Positions 1 to 9,277 are shown, counted from the first letter of the stretch. The stretch is DNA of 64,000 nt from Cytophagaceae bacterium (GCA_021151805.1 JAGKWN010000002.1:1-64000), one strand, 5' to 3'. Numbers and translations are program-made. Notes: a model not told the origin generated them from the letters alone.

Positions 1-151
1 ATTTATTTATTAGTGTATTTCTTCAAATGATGAATTAATGCTTATTATTGAAAAAGGTCAGAAGCTGTTTGCGACGTTTTTAAATTTTAATACGTCTATA
101 TGATTAAGGTTTTTACTTTGTACCATTACATAATTCATTCTATTCTATTAA

Positions 152-688
152 ATGATAGACAGTAGTATTATAAAGCTTTGCATCGAGGGAGACAGAAAGG
201 CGCAGGAGAAGCTATATAGTTACTATGCAGGTAGGATGAAAAGCGTATGTTTACGTTATGTAAAATCAAAAGAAGCAGCAGAAGATGTTTTTCAGGATGG
301 ATTTGTAAAGGTCTTTCTGAATTTAAAAAAATATAATGGGGAAGGTTCTTTTGATGGTTGGGTACGCAGGATTATTGTAAATACTGCGATTGATACCTAT
401 AAAAAGAATTTACGTTTAGACGAAAAAAGTTCTTACGACGATCTCCGAGAACAGGAAGTGTTTGCTAAAGATTCGTTCGAATCCATGCATGAAAGTGATT
501 TACTGCAGATCCTGGAAAATCTGCCGGATATATTAAGAGTTATATTTAATATGTATGCAATAGAAGGCTATTCCCATAAAGAGATTGCTGAAATATTGAA
601 TATTACTGAAAGCGCTTCTAAATCTCAGCTCTACAGGTCGAGAAAAATAATTCAACAAATACTATTTAACTATAATAGTAAGGTATAA
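152..688 (+). CDS. ECF-family RNA polymerase sigma factor
   Basis: A 178-residue sigma-70 family protein of the extracytoplasmic function type. Region 2 lies at about residues 10-75, with the core-binding/-10 segment around AAEDVFQDGFVKVF. Region 4, a helix-turn-helix, lies at about 115-170 and includes YSHKEIAEILNITESASKSQ. It should direct RNA polymerase to a small regulon in response to an envelope signal. Its stop overlaps the start of the FecR-type anti-sigma gene by one base (TAATG), so the two are translationally coupled, as is usual for sigma/anti-sigma pairs in Bacteroidota. The regulon cannot be read from sequence, but the adjacent STN-barrel protein is a likely partner. Confidence 0.93.
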   Translation: MIDSSIIKLCIEGDRKAQEKLYSYYAGRMKSVCLRYVKSKEAAEDVFQDGFVKVFLNLKKYNGEGSFDGWVRRIIVNTAIDTYKKNLRLDEKSSYDDLREQEVFAKDSFESMHESDLLQILENLPDILRVIFNMYAIEGYSHKEIAEILNITESASKSQLYRSRKIIQQILFNYNSKV

Positions 689-1698
689 TGAAAGACAAAA
701 GACATGATATTGATAACCTTTTCAAAGAAAGGTTATATGATATTGAAACTGAAGTTCAGCCGGCTTCCTGGGAAGCGATTTCTCAAAAGGTTCAGGCGAA
801 TACGGTTTACAAAGTAAAAAAATGGATATATGGAATTGCTATCACGGGCACTGTTATTGTTGTTGCTGTTACAGTTATGCTACTTATGCAGACCAATACT
901 GAAAAGACGGTTACAGTTTCGAATATTAAAGAAGAACAGTTGAATGTTGTAACCGATAATCATGTTACAGAATATTCAGTAAAGGATGTTGAAAAAAATG
1001 AAAAGCAGCCAATAGAATATGCACATAATGCTCCGCAATCTGAAAAAGAAATTGTGAATCAGATTACATCTGCAGAGGATCGTAAGAGCGTGCGTTTGCC
1101 CGATGGAAGCACAGCACTTTTAAACAGGAATAGCAGTATTTCTTATACCGCAGATTTTATGGCCGATAAAACGGTGTATGTTGTAGGCGAGGTATACTTT
1201 GACATACCAGCATCTGCCGGAAAAAAACTTACTGTTCTTGGTAACTTATCTCAAATAGAAGCCGAGGGGTCATCTTTTATTATCAACTCCGATAAAGAGC
1301 GCGGTAGTGATGAAATTACTGTTTCTTCAGGGAAGGCAGAGTGCAAATCTTTATTAGAAAATAACAATAGAATAGCTATTTTTGCAGGAAACTCAGCAGT
1401 AATTAAAAAAGGGTCGGACTTTAAACAGAATACGATTCAGGATATTAATTACAACGATTGGGTTACTCAAAGGATTGTATTCAATAATACCAAACTGGAT
1501 AGTGTATTTGAGACGCTTGAAAAATATTACAATGTTACCTTGATCGCGCATAATTCTGAAATATTGAATTGCCATTTTACGGGAACATTTGAAAGAAATA
1601 ATATTGATGAAATATTACAAGTTTTATCGGTTTCGTTTAATTTGTCTTTTAATCAAACAAGTAAAGAATTTATTTTATCTGGAAACGGATGTAAATAA
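688..1698 (+). CDS. FecR-type anti-sigma factor with DUF4974 domain
   Basis: A 336-residue single-pass inner-membrane protein. The short cytoplasmic N-terminus (1-45) should bind the sigma factor, and one membrane helix lies at about 46-68. A charged linker follows, then the periplasmic FecR domain at about 135-245 (begins VRLPDGSTALLNRNSS and contains the GEVYFDI signature). A DUF4974 module at about 265-330 (VFETLEKYYNV) closes the protein. This architecture is standard for Bacteroidota anti-sigma factors that sense an outer-membrane protein. The gene is coupled by a one-base overlap to the upstream sigma gene. The next protein carries an STN domain, the module that normally contacts FecR, so the three genes probably form one signalling unit. 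Confidence 0.92.
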   Translation: MKDKRHDIDNLFKERLYDIETEVQPASWEAISQKVQANTVYKVKKWIYGIAITGTVIVVAVTVMLLMQTNTEKTVTVSNIKEEQLNVVTDNHVTEYSVKDVEKNEKQPIEYAHNAPQSEKEIVNQITSAEDRKSVRLPDGSTALLNRNSSISYTADFMADKTVYVVGEVYFDIPASAGKKLTVLGNLSQIEAEGSSFIINSDKERGSDEITVSSGKAECKSLLENNNRIAIFAGNSAVIKKGSDFKQNTIQDINYNDWVTQRIVFNNTKLDSVFETLEKYYNVTLIAHNSEILNCHFTGTFERNNIDEILQVLSVSFNLSFNQTSKEFILSGNGCK

Positions 1699-1702
1699 AT
1701 TC

Positions 1703-2968
1703 TTGTCAGGAATCGTTATTTCTTGTTTTGTTTTTCTGTTTGCGTTCAACTCTATGGCCCAGCAGTCTACAGGCCATAAGGTAACAGATACGCTTGTAAC
1801 CATTGATCTTACGAATCATTCTTTAAAAGAATGTTTAGTGAGATTATCTTCTGCTTACCAGATTAATTTTTCTTATATAAATGATGAGCTGCCCCTGCAC
1901 AAGCAGATGCATATTGCTCCCGCTCCCCAACTATTATCTGTTGTATTGGATTCGATCTGCAAACAGGCAGATATAAAATATCTGATTGTTGGTACGCAGA
2001 TTGTGCTGAAAAAAAATGAAGTCATTGCAGCTGCGCCGGTTCCGGATTCTGCAGCTGTTAAACCTGTTGATACAATACAAAAAGCTATAATTGTTGATAC
2101 AATTTATTTGTCTGGTCACACAAGCAGCAGCGGAGAATATGTGCGGGATAAAAAATATTCGAAATATTTTTATCGCGTGTTTGGTAAAAAAAGAACACCC
2201 GATTCTATGATTGTTGTTTCTTCCAATGGCAGACGCGATACGATAGATGTTCGGGAGACAAAACAAAAATACCATTATGCCAACAGAATTTATACGAAGA
2301 ATAAATTTTCTATCGGTGTGTTTGGTGGCGGTGGTATTTCATACCGGACACTCTCAAGCCAGGATATTTTCGTGACAGAAAGAAATGCCGATGAAAGTAG
2401 TATTGCCAGCTATACATTCGGAGCGAATATAACGTATTACATGTCCTCTCAGCGGCTTTCGTTCAGAAGTGGTATAAGCTATATGATGTTCGGAGAGAAA
2501 GGTACTTTCATAGAAACCATTTTTAGTCCGCAGCCACAGCCCGGAAATCCACAGGGTCCTAAAGAGGTTGAACATGAATATAAAAATCACTACAATTATC
2601 TCATGCTGCCATTTATGGCAGGTTATAGTTTTCCTATCAGTAATAAATTAGGTTTATCTATTCATTCCGGTTTTGCAGTAGCATTTTTAGTTGCTAAAAA
2701 ATCAACTTATGTAGAACCGTTTATGTATTTTCATTCTCCGGATAATTTAAGCAAAAATCCATACTCGCATACATACAGCAGCATTGGCCTGGTGTTACCG
2801 GTGCAGATGGAACTTTCTTATTCAATCGGTGAAAACCTGCAATTGTGTGCAGCACCTTCATTCAATTATTTTTTAACATCCATTTATTCCAAAAGTGATT
2901 TCAGTAAACAAAAGCCATATGCCTTACATGTAACAGTAGGGATCTGTTACATGTTTAAGCGGAATTAA
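1703..2968 (+). CDS. STN-domain outer-membrane beta-barrel protein
   Basis: A secreted protein with a signal peptide (GIVISCFVFLFAFNSMAQQ) and an STN (secretin/TonB short N-terminal) domain just after it (TIDLTNHSLKECLVRLSSAYQINF). After a linker it has about 230 residues of alternating strands ending in a hydrophobic strand, like small outer-membrane barrels. An in-frame ATG at 1589 would give 459 residues but overlaps the anti-sigma gene by 110 bases and puts a non-signal-like stretch first. I prefer the in-frame TTG at 1703, five bases after that gene's stop; this start is uncertain. It lacks the length and plug domain of a TonB-dependent receptor. The STN domain next to FecR suggests a signal-transducing role. 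Confidence 0.75.
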   Translation: MSGIVISCFVFLFAFNSMAQQSTGHKVTDTLVTIDLTNHSLKECLVRLSSAYQINFSYINDELPLHKQMHIAPAPQLLSVVLDSICKQADIKYLIVGTQIVLKKNEVIAAAPVPDSAAVKPVDTIQKAIIVDTIYLSGHTSSSGEYVRDKKYSKYFYRVFGKKRTPDSMIVVSSNGRRDTIDVRETKQKYHYANRIYTKNKFSIGVFGGGGISYRTLSSQDIFVTERNADESSIASYTFGANITYYMSSQRLSFRSGISYMMFGEKGTFIETIFSPQPQPGNPQGPKEVEHEYKNHYNYLMLPFMAGYSFPISNKLGLSIHSGFAVAFLVAKKSTYVEPFMYFHSPDNLSKNPYSHTYSSIGLVLPVQMELSYSIGENLQLCAAPSFNYFLTSIYSKSDFSKQKPYALHVTVGICYMFKRN

Positions 2969-2984
2969 CAAATTGTTGAAAGGC

Positions 2985-4250
2985 TTATTGGAATAAGTAG
3001 CCACTATACGCCAATCCTTTTGCTACGCTGATAAAATTATCATCTGATTTAACCTTTACATGCGGCAGCTTCGTATTGAATAGCTGCTTTACAGCCCGTA
3101 CCATCGATGTTCCGCCAGTAAGGAATAAACTGTCAATATCTTCCGGTTTAATATTGTTTTTGCTTAAAAATGTATTGAGGTACTGATCAATTTTGGAAAG
3201 ATCGCGATTGATGATTTTGTTGTAGTCTTCCAGCGTGATGGTATTGTGAATATCAATGTCAAATTTATTAAACTCGAATAGGGAAGTATCCAGCTGAGAT
3301 AAATCTACTTTTGTTTTTTCAATGGATTGGAAGATGGAATACCCCAAATTATTTTCTGTTAGTGTGATCAGGTTTTTTAGTTTTTCATTTTGTTTGGAAT
3401 AACTGTAATACTGTCTCAAATCATTTTGAACTTTTAATCCATTAAAGAAATTCATTTTTTCCCAGGAGCAGATATTACTGAAGAAGCTGGGAGGTACGTC
3501 TACCAGTTTGCCGGGCATGGATTCGTACATAACACCTCTGCCAAAATAAGGTGTTCCTTTTTCCCACATGAACGCAGAATCAAAACTATCACCGCCAATG
3601 TAAATACCACCGGTTGCAAGAATATCTTTACGACGGTCTTTCTCCAGGCTTTTAGCCGGATCCAGTTCAATAAATGTGAAATCGGTCGTGCCGCCACCAA
3701 GATCGGCAACCAATACTTTTTCTTTTTGTGAAATTATTTTTTCGTAGGCAAATGCAGCACCGATTGGTTCAAACTGAAAACGGATCTCTGTCAAGCCAGC
3801 CTGGTTTGCCGCCTGCAGCAAACGCTTCTGTGCAATAGAATCGTTTAAGGTGTTTTCATCATCAAAGAAAACCGGTCTTCCTAAAATGGCTTTTTTACAA
3901 TCGTATCCCACAATTGCATCAGCTTTGTTTTTCAGTTCTTTTAATATGAGTGTGATTAGTCCGGCTGCCGTAAAGCTTTTATTGTGTATCCGGGTCTCAG
4001 TAAAATTTGTCCGTGGCAATACACGTTTGATCGACTTCATGAATCTTCCTTTCATTCCATCTGCTATGTATTGTTCAATGGCAGCCGTGCCTACAAAATA
4101 TTTCAGCGGAAGGGCAGGATCATATTCGTCTGGAAAGTACAGAATGGAAGGAACGGACAGCGTTGTCTCAATTTTATGGGTCGTTTCATTGAATATGGAT
4201 AACACTGAATTGGATGTGCCGAAATCTATACCGTATATGTGGGAATTCAT
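2985..4250 (-). CDS. Hsp70-like ATPase, YegD type
   Basis: A 421-residue member of the actin/Hsp70 ATPase superfamily. The phosphate-1 loop IDFGTSNS is at the N-terminus, the phosphate-2 motif VADLGGGTTDF lies near residue 180, and the adenosine motif LTGGTSMV is near the C-terminus. It stops after the nucleotide-binding domain, so it has no classical substrate-binding domain or lid. This matches YegD-like chaperone-related proteins rather than DnaK. It is convergent with the STN-barrel gene. A possible -7 element (TATCTTTG on the minus strand, 4319 to 4312) lies 62 bases upstream. The physiological client is unknown. Confidence 0.85.
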   Translation of the reverse strand: MNSHIYGIDFGTSNSVLSIFNETTHKIETTLSVPSILYFPDEYDPALPLKYFVGTAAIEQYIADGMKGRFMKSIKRVLPRTNFTETRIHNKSFTAAGLITLILKELKNKADAIVGYDCKKAILGRPVFFDDENTLNDSIAQKRLLQAANQAGLTEIRFQFEPIGAAFAYEKIISQKEKVLVADLGGGTTDFTFIELDPAKSLEKDRRKDILATGGIYIGGDSFDSAFMWEKGTPYFGRGVMYESMPGKLVDVPPSFFSNICSWEKMNFFNGLKVQNDLRQYYSYSKQNEKLKNLITLTENNLGYSIFQSIEKTKVDLSQLDTSLFEFNKFDIDIHNTITLEDYNKIINRDLSKIDQYLNTFLSKNNIKPEDIDSLFLTGGTSMVRAVKQLFNTKLPHVKVKSDDNFISVAKGLAYSGYLFQ

Positions 4251-4311
4251 GTATGCAGTTATCGTTTAAATGATTGTGCCGGACAATAAGCAAAAGGTTA
4301 AACCAATCCGG

Positions 4312-4319
4312 CAAAGATA
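4312..4319 (-). promoter_or_regulatory. Putative -7 element for the Hsp70-like gene
   Basis: On the minus strand this reads TATCTTTG, an exact match to the Bacteroidota -7 consensus TAnnTTTG, and it implies a 5' leader of about 57 bases. I see no TTG at the expected -33 distance, so support rests on one element and position. Confidence 0.4.
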
Positions 4320-4343
4320 CGCATTACAGGCGTAAGAAAGAGT

Positions 4344-4358
4344 GAATCCGGAGGATTC
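4344..4358. repeat. Small perfect hairpin in divergent intergenic region
   Basis: GAATCC-GGA-GGATTC forms a six-base-pair stem with a three-base loop between the divergent promoters of the Hsp70-like and the outer-membrane protein genes. It could be an operator or have no role; nothing distinguishes these. Confidence 0.3.
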
Positions 4359-4430
4359 TATTGAATGATATTTCATATTATTATACACCATGCGCTGGGA
4401 TAAAACCATTTATATTCCGATATTAATTTA

Positions 4431-4438
4431 TAATTTTG
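4431..4438 (+). promoter_or_regulatory. Putative -7 element upstream of the 4472 gene
   Basis: TAATTTTG fits TAnnTTTG and lies 33 bases before the preferred ATG. No clear -33 TTG is visible at 19-22 bases upstream. Confidence 0.4.
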
Positions 4439-4471
4439 AACATAATCTGTCTGGCCGTTTCTTTTTCAAGA

Positions 4472-5113
4472 ATGATGATAAAATATATGACTTGTAGAAT
4501 GTTTTCTGTATTGCTGCTGATCTTCGTAGTATCAGGATTATGTTCTGCACAGGTATATTCGGGTGATAAGGCCTACTATGCAGAGGCGGCGGGTATGGCC
4601 GGAGGGATGATCACCTTTGGCAATTACAATTCCAAAGTGCGTAATTCGCCTGTTTATACAATTTCCGGTGCATACATCAGAAATGAACAGATTATGTATG
4701 AACTCAATGTAAATACATTGTTTTCAACGATAACCTATAAATCCTATAACGGATTTTCAGATACAACCACGAAGTATTCACAAACCTATGTAATGTTTGG
4801 TATAGTAAAATCATTCCGGATAGAAAACCCGGATCTGGTTCCTTACTTTTCAACAACATTTGGTTTTATCAGCCGTTCGGTGCAGGTGGCAAATGTAAGT
4901 GCTCAAACCCAATTGGCTGTTGGCTTGCAAGGTGGATTGAAATATTTTATTAAAGATAATTTTGGCATTAAAGTACAAGCGAGGCTGCAATCTTCTTTAA
5001 ATGGACTGGGTATAGGTGTTGGCGTTGGTACCGGAGGCCCCAGCGTTGGTTTAGGTAGTTATTCCAACGCTATTCAACTGGATTTTTCCGGAGGAATTTT
5101 TTACAGAATATAA
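4472..5113 (+). CDS. Small outer-membrane beta-barrel-like protein
   Basis: About 213 residues, beginning at one of several in-frame ATGs (4472, 4475, 4487, 4499). The open frame extends back to a TTG at 4436, but that TTG is the end of the probable -7 box. A signal peptide (MFSVLLLIFVVSGLCSAQ) is clear whichever ATG is used. The mature part is rich in Gly, Ser, Tyr and alternating hydrophobics, has a glycine-rich turn (GIGVGVGTGGPSVGLGS) and ends in Phe-rich strand residues, as small Bacteroidota outer-membrane barrels do. No specific family is recognised. It is followed after 20 bases by the arginyltransferase-like gene. Confidence 0.65.
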   Translation: MMIKYMTCRMFSVLLLIFVVSGLCSAQVYSGDKAYYAEAAGMAGGMITFGNYNSKVRNSPVYTISGAYIRNEQIMYELNVNTLFSTITYKSYNGFSDTTTKYSQTYVMFGIVKSFRIENPDLVPYFSTTFGFISRSVQVANVSAQTQLAVGLQGGLKYFIKDNFGIKVQARLQSSLNGLGIGVGVGTGGPSVGLGSYSNAIQLDFSGGIFYRI

Positions 5114-5133
5114 TTTAACAGGATCGTTTATAC

Positions 5134-6198
5134 ATGTTTGCTCAAGTTCATTACCCGGAGTCTCTTTCAAAAGAAGAATTGGATGAATATCTTCTGGAGG
5201 GCTGGTTTAGAAACGGGCAGCGGATCTTTACAACAAATTTTTTGAACTTTGATGATCAACTGTACAGTGCGATCTGGCTACGCATAAACATCCACACACT
5301 CGAACCGGAAAAAGGTCTGGCTAAGCTCGCTAAGTTAAATGCGGGTTTTACAATGTCTATTCAGCAGGCAAGTATTACGCCAGAGAAAGAAGCACTGTTT
5401 CAAAAATATAAAACAGGTGTTACGTTTTCGGCAGCACAGTCTCTACAAACATTGTTGTACGGTGATTCAACCATGGACATTTTTCCTACACTCGAAATCA
5501 CCCTTTTCGATAACGGGAAATTAATTGCGCTTGGATATTTTGATACCGGATTAAAAAGTGTTGCCGGTATCATTTCGTTTTATGATCCGGAATATAAAAA
5601 AAACAGCCTGGGCAAATATCTGATTTTATTGAAACTACAATACTGTAAAGATAATCAGTTTGACTTTTTTTATCCCGGATATTTTGCTCCTTATTATCCG
5701 GCCTTTGATTATAAGTTACAGATCGGCAGGGAAAGTCTTTCTTATCTGCGGCTTGAAAACAATGCCTGGGAATCTATTGATACATTTGTTCCTGAAAAGA
5801 ACCCGTATCAAACCATGGTTACCATGCTGACAACGATGGAGCAACGGCTTAAAGAGGTCGAAATTTCAGGAGCAGTATTCAATTATACCTTCTTTGAAGC
5901 GAATATCATTCCTACGCTGAGAGGTTTGAACCTGTTTGATTTTCCAGTCTTTCTGAGTTGCTTTAATTATTCGCATCAAAATGTACATCTGTTGATTGTG
6001 TATGATGTGATCTATCAATGTTATCACCTGGTTGAATGCAAAAGTGTGTGGAAGTCGGAAGATGTTGAAGAAAAGCCTGGATTTTATTCCGGTCATCTGC
6101 TGAAGATGAATAAACACGTATGCTCAACCAAAACACCTGATGAGATGGCGGCAATATTAGCCAAAGCATTGTTGCCTAAACAAGATTCAAATTCGTAA
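5134..6198 (+). CDS. Arginyl-tRNA-protein transferase-like (GNAT-fold) protein
   Basis: A 354-residue protein. Its central part resembles the ATE/Bpt family, which transfers an amino acid from aminoacyl-tRNA to protein N-termini. Seen here are LNAGFTMSIQQASITPEKEALFQKY at the family's N/C-domain junction (quoted in part: FTMSIQQASITPEKEALF), then GYFDTGLKSVAGIISFYDPEY, SLGKYLILLKLQYCK and YPGYFAPYYPAFDYK. The Cys-rich N-terminal motif of classical ATE enzymes is absent and about 120 extra residues follow the GNAT-like core. Whether it keeps transferase activity is therefore uncertain. Its TAA overlaps the ATG of the LRR-kinase gene, so the two are coupled and may act together. Confidence 0.6.
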   Translation: MFAQVHYPESLSKEELDEYLLEGWFRNGQRIFTTNFLNFDDQLYSAIWLRINIHTLEPEKGLAKLAKLNAGFTMSIQQASITPEKEALFQKYKTGVTFSAAQSLQTLLYGDSTMDIFPTLEITLFDNGKLIALGYFDTGLKSVAGIISFYDPEYKKNSLGKYLILLKLQYCKDNQFDFFYPGYFAPYYPAFDYKLQIGRESLSYLRLENNAWESIDTFVPEKNPYQTMVTMLTTMEQRLKEVEISGAVFNYTFFEANIIPTLRGLNLFDFPVFLSCFNYSHQNVHLLIVYDVIYQCYHLVECKSVWKSEDVEEKPGFYSGHLLKMNKHVCSTKTPDEMAAILAKALLPKQDSNS

Positions 6199-7499
6199 TG
6201 CATACACTTGCCCAATTAAAATCCGGTAGTTTAAAAAATCTCACCGCCATAAAATTATCTGAAGGATTAACTGTATTTCCGGAGGAAATTTTTGAACACG
6301 CAGAAACACTGGAGGTGCTGGACCTTTCCGGAAATAAATTAAGTACGCTGCCCGATACTTTTTCTAGACTAAAGAAATTGAAGATCCTTTTTCTGTCGAT
6401 GAATCAGTTTACTGTTTTTCCGGCAGTATTGAAAACGCTGGCTCATATTGACATCATTGGTTTTAAGGCCAATAATATCAAAACAATTCCTGAAGATTCT
6501 ATACCAACGAATCTCCGCTGGCTGATCCTGACAGACAATTGTCTTGAAGCATTACCTGCAAGTATTGGTACTTGCACAAAATTGCAGAAGGTTATGCTTG
6601 CCGGAAATTGCTTACAAAATCTGCCTGATGAAATGGCAGCCTGTATCAATATTGAATTGTTGCGTATTTCTTCAAACCAAATCAGCCAGTTGCCTGAGTG
6701 GCTCAAAAAACTGCCAAGACTTGCCTGGCTGGCTTATTCAAGTAATCCCTGCCAGTCGGCGTTTGCTGCGAATCATACGCTTGAGTCCATTCCATGGCAG
6801 GAGCTTTCTATCCAGGAACAGCTTGGAGAGGGTGCGTCGGGCATTATTTTCAAAGCCGTATGGCAGACCCTTGGTGCAGCTCGGAAGCCTGTTGCTGTTA
6901 AAGTATTTAAAGGTGCTGTCACCAGCGACGGCCTGCCTGAAGATGAAATGCAGGCGTGTTTGCAGGCCGGCAGCCATGATAATCTGGTGACGGTATTGGG
7001 TGCGATTAATGGTCATCCGTTTAATAAGCCAGGCCTTGTTATGGAACTGATTGATCCCGGTTATGTGAATTTAGGCGGACCGCCTTCTTTTGTTACCTGT
7101 ACCAGAGATACTTTTGATTCAGACACGAAGTTTACCATTGAGCAGATAATCCGTATTACAAAAGGAATTGCTTCCGCTGCGGAACAGCTGCATGAGCGGG
7201 GCATTATGCACGGAGACCTGTATGCACATAATATTCTCATAAACGATGCTGCATATCCACTGTTTGGCGACTTTGGTGCGGCTACTTTGTATGATCGGAA
7301 GCAGCAGGATATAGCTTCGTTTTGTGAAGGAATAGAAGTGCGTGCATTTGGTTGTCTGCTGGATGATCTGCTGCAATTTGTTTCGGCCGGGTCGGAACTG
7401 AAAGATAAGCTGTGTGCTTTGCGTGACGCCTGCATGGATACAGCCATTCGTCTGCGGCCGGATTTTAAAACAATTACTGCGCAACTGGCAGCACTCTAA
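6198..7499 (+). CDS. Leucine-rich-repeat protein kinase
   Basis: A 433-residue cytoplasmic protein. Residues about 15-200 contain seven or more leucine-rich repeats of the pattern LxxLxLxxNxLxxLP (LEVLDLSGNKLSTLPDTF, LRWLILTDNCLEALPASI). Residues about 205-430 form a eukaryotic-like kinase: glycine loop GEGASG, ATP-anchoring Lys in VAVKVFKG, catalytic loop HGDLYAHNIL and metal-binding GDFGAAT. The usual HRD is HGD, so this is a non-RD kinase that need not be activated by loop phosphorylation. It has no signal peptide or membrane helix. It is coupled to the arginyltransferase-like gene by a one-base overlap. Substrates are unknown. Confidence 0.88.
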   Translation: MHTLAQLKSGSLKNLTAIKLSEGLTVFPEEIFEHAETLEVLDLSGNKLSTLPDTFSRLKKLKILFLSMNQFTVFPAVLKTLAHIDIIGFKANNIKTIPEDSIPTNLRWLILTDNCLEALPASIGTCTKLQKVMLAGNCLQNLPDEMAACINIELLRISSNQISQLPEWLKKLPRLAWLAYSSNPCQSAFAANHTLESIPWQELSIQEQLGEGASGIIFKAVWQTLGAARKPVAVKVFKGAVTSDGLPEDEMQACLQAGSHDNLVTVLGAINGHPFNKPGLVMELIDPGYVNLGGPPSFVTCTRDTFDSDTKFTIEQIIRITKGIASAAEQLHERGIMHGDLYAHNILINDAAYPLFGDFGAATLYDRKQQDIASFCEGIEVRAFGCLLDDLLQFVSAGSELKDKLCALRDACMDTAIRLRPDFKTITAQLAAL

Positions 7500-7583
7500 G
7501 TAACTGTATGTCTCTTCGTTTGGTGGTGCACAGGTATAAAAAACAGACTGAAAATCAGTTAATTTAATTCCAAAACTGAACGC

Positions 7584-7591
7584 TATGTTTG
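7584..7591 (+). promoter_or_regulatory. Putative -7 element for the PD40-OmpA gene
   Basis: TATGTTTG matches TAnnTTTG and would give a leader of about 70 bases before the ATG at 7666. No -33 TTG is apparent. Confidence 0.4.
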
Positions 7592-7665
7592 TATAATTAT
7601 GTTCAAACTAGTAATTTGGAGAGTATTGTAGCTATTACAGCGATAAAATAATAAACAAACGAAAA

Positions 7666-9201
7666 ATGAAAAAGACCTTGTTTTCGGCCTTATTTTTGGC
7701 AAGCCACATTTTGTATGCACAAGAAGACTCCAGTTCATTGTACCAGCATCAGAATTTAGGGCCAAACATTAACTCCTCATCTACTGAACTTACACCCCGT
7801 ATTTCTGCCGATGGTAAAATGATGTTTTATGTTCGGGACGGACATCCGGAAAATAAAAATCAACAGGATATATGGCATTCTGAAAGAGATAGCCTTGGAA
7901 ACTGGATGCCTGCAAAACGTGCTGACGATAAAATCAATCAGCTGGATGCAAACTGTGTGTGGTCTGTAAACGCCGATGGTAATACATTGTTGATCAGAGG
8001 TGCTTACAACGAAGGTAAATATGTGGGCAAAGGTTTTTCATTGACCCGTATGACGAAAGAAGGGTGGACAGATCCACAAATGCTTTTCATTGATGAAATA
8101 GAAAAGGTAAACCTTGGTGTAAATGATGGTGCTTACTTATCAAATGATGGTAACGCGATCATTTTTACCATGTGTAACAAGAAAAAATGTACCCTATACG
8201 ATTTGTTTGTAAGTACGCAGAAAGAAGATGGTTCTTTCACAAAACCAGTGAAACTGGGTGCAACCATCAATACAGAACAGTATAATGAATTTGCTCCATT
8301 CTTAGCATCTGATAACAAGACGTTGTATTTCTCAAGCGATCGTCCGAATGGTTTGGGTATGACAGATGTTTACAAAACTGAACGTTTGTCTGATACCTCC
8401 TGGTTAAGCTGGTCTGTACCGGTAAACATGGGTCCGCACGTAAATACAGCTTCAAAAGATGCGTATTATGTAACGGATGCAAAAGGTGAATATGCATACA
8501 TGGTTTCAGATTTGAACTCATTGGGCAGTGCAGATATCATTGCATTCAAATTGAAAGAAGAGCATAAGCCAAAACCGGTTGCTTTATACGATGGTAAGAT
8601 TTACAATGCCAAAACAAAAGAGCAGATTTTAAATGCCACGATTGAATATAAAATCTACCCGGATAATTCGGATGAAGGTGTAGGCCATACCGATCACGAA
8701 ACGGGTCAGTATAAAATCATTCTTCCATTTGGTCACAACTATTCTGTAGACGTATTTGCTGAAGGCTTCGTTCCTGAATACGATACGATTACTGTAGGCG
8801 CTAAAAATGAATATACAGAAATCACTCGTGATTACTATCTGGTACCAATCGAAGTAGGACAAAGCATTAAACTGAACCACATCTATTTCGAAACAAGCAA
8901 GTATGAATTGCTTCCTGAGTCTTATTATGAACTTGACAAGGTTGTAAAATTATTGCACGAAAATCCTAAAATGAAAATTCAAATTGAAGGGCATACAGAT
9001 AACCAGGGAAATGCAGAAAAAAACCAGCTTCTTTCTGAAAACAGAGCAAAAGCTGTTATGAGCTACATTGTTTCAAAAGGCATTGCTGCCGATAGAATTA
9101 CTGCTAAAGGTTATGGTATGTCTAAGCCAATTGTAGGGAACGATACTGCTGAAAACCGCCAGTTAAACCGCCGTGTGGAATTTACAATTCTTCAAAAATA
9201 A
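7666..9201 (+). CDS. PD40-repeat / OmpA-domain envelope protein
   Basis: A 511-residue exported protein with a signal peptide (MKKTLFSALFLASHILYAQ). Residues about 35-295 hold WD40-like PD40 repeats (LTPRISADGKMMFYV; FAPFLASDNKTLYFSSDRPNG). A carboxypeptidase-regulatory-like beta domain spans about 305-395. The C-terminal OmpA domain spans about 400-511 and contains the peptidoglycan-binding core IEGHTDNQGNAEKNQLLSEN (in part) and LNRRVEFTI. Proteins of this layout anchor envelope machines, including type IX secretion parts, to peptidoglycan in Bacteroidota. This one lacks the TPR region of PorE, so no direct assignment is made. A strong intrinsic terminator follows. Confidence 0.88.
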   Translation: MKKTLFSALFLASHILYAQEDSSSLYQHQNLGPNINSSSTELTPRISADGKMMFYVRDGHPENKNQQDIWHSERDSLGNWMPAKRADDKINQLDANCVWSVNADGNTLLIRGAYNEGKYVGKGFSLTRMTKEGWTDPQMLFIDEIEKVNLGVNDGAYLSNDGNAIIFTMCNKKKCTLYDLFVSTQKEDGSFTKPVKLGATINTEQYNEFAPFLASDNKTLYFSSDRPNGLGMTDVYKTERLSDTSWLSWSVPVNMGPHVNTASKDAYYVTDAKGEYAYMVSDLNSLGSADIIAFKLKEEHKPKPVALYDGKIYNAKTKEQILNATIEYKIYPDNSDEGVGHTDHETGQYKIILPFGHNYSVDVFAEGFVPEYDTITVGAKNEYTEITRDYYLVPIEVGQSIKLNHIYFETSKYELLPESYYELDKVVKLLHENPKMKIQIEGHTDNQGNAEKNQLLSENRAKAVMSYIVSKGIAADRITAKGYGMSKPIVGNDTAENRQLNRRVEFTILQK

Positions 9202-9223
9202 TATACGGATAATCACTGTACAG

Positions 9224-9257
9224 AAAGGGTCACGCAAATTCGCGTGACCCTTTTTTT
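9224..9257 (+). terminator. Intrinsic terminator after the PD40-OmpA gene
   Basis: AAAGGGTCACGC pairs perfectly with GCGTGACCCTTT over 12 base pairs around the loop AAATTC, and seven T follow. It ends the OmpA transcript 23 bases after the stop. Confidence 0.9.
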
Positions 9258-9277
9258 ATAACTTATCAATATTTTCG

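Noticed and set aside
1703..2968. TonB-dependent receptor
   Set aside because: No plug domain, and far too short; only an STN domain and a small barrel.
2950..2990. Hairpin GGCTTATT/AATAAG as a terminator
   Set aside because: The stem is interrupted and there is no T run; it also lies over the Hsp70-like stop codon.
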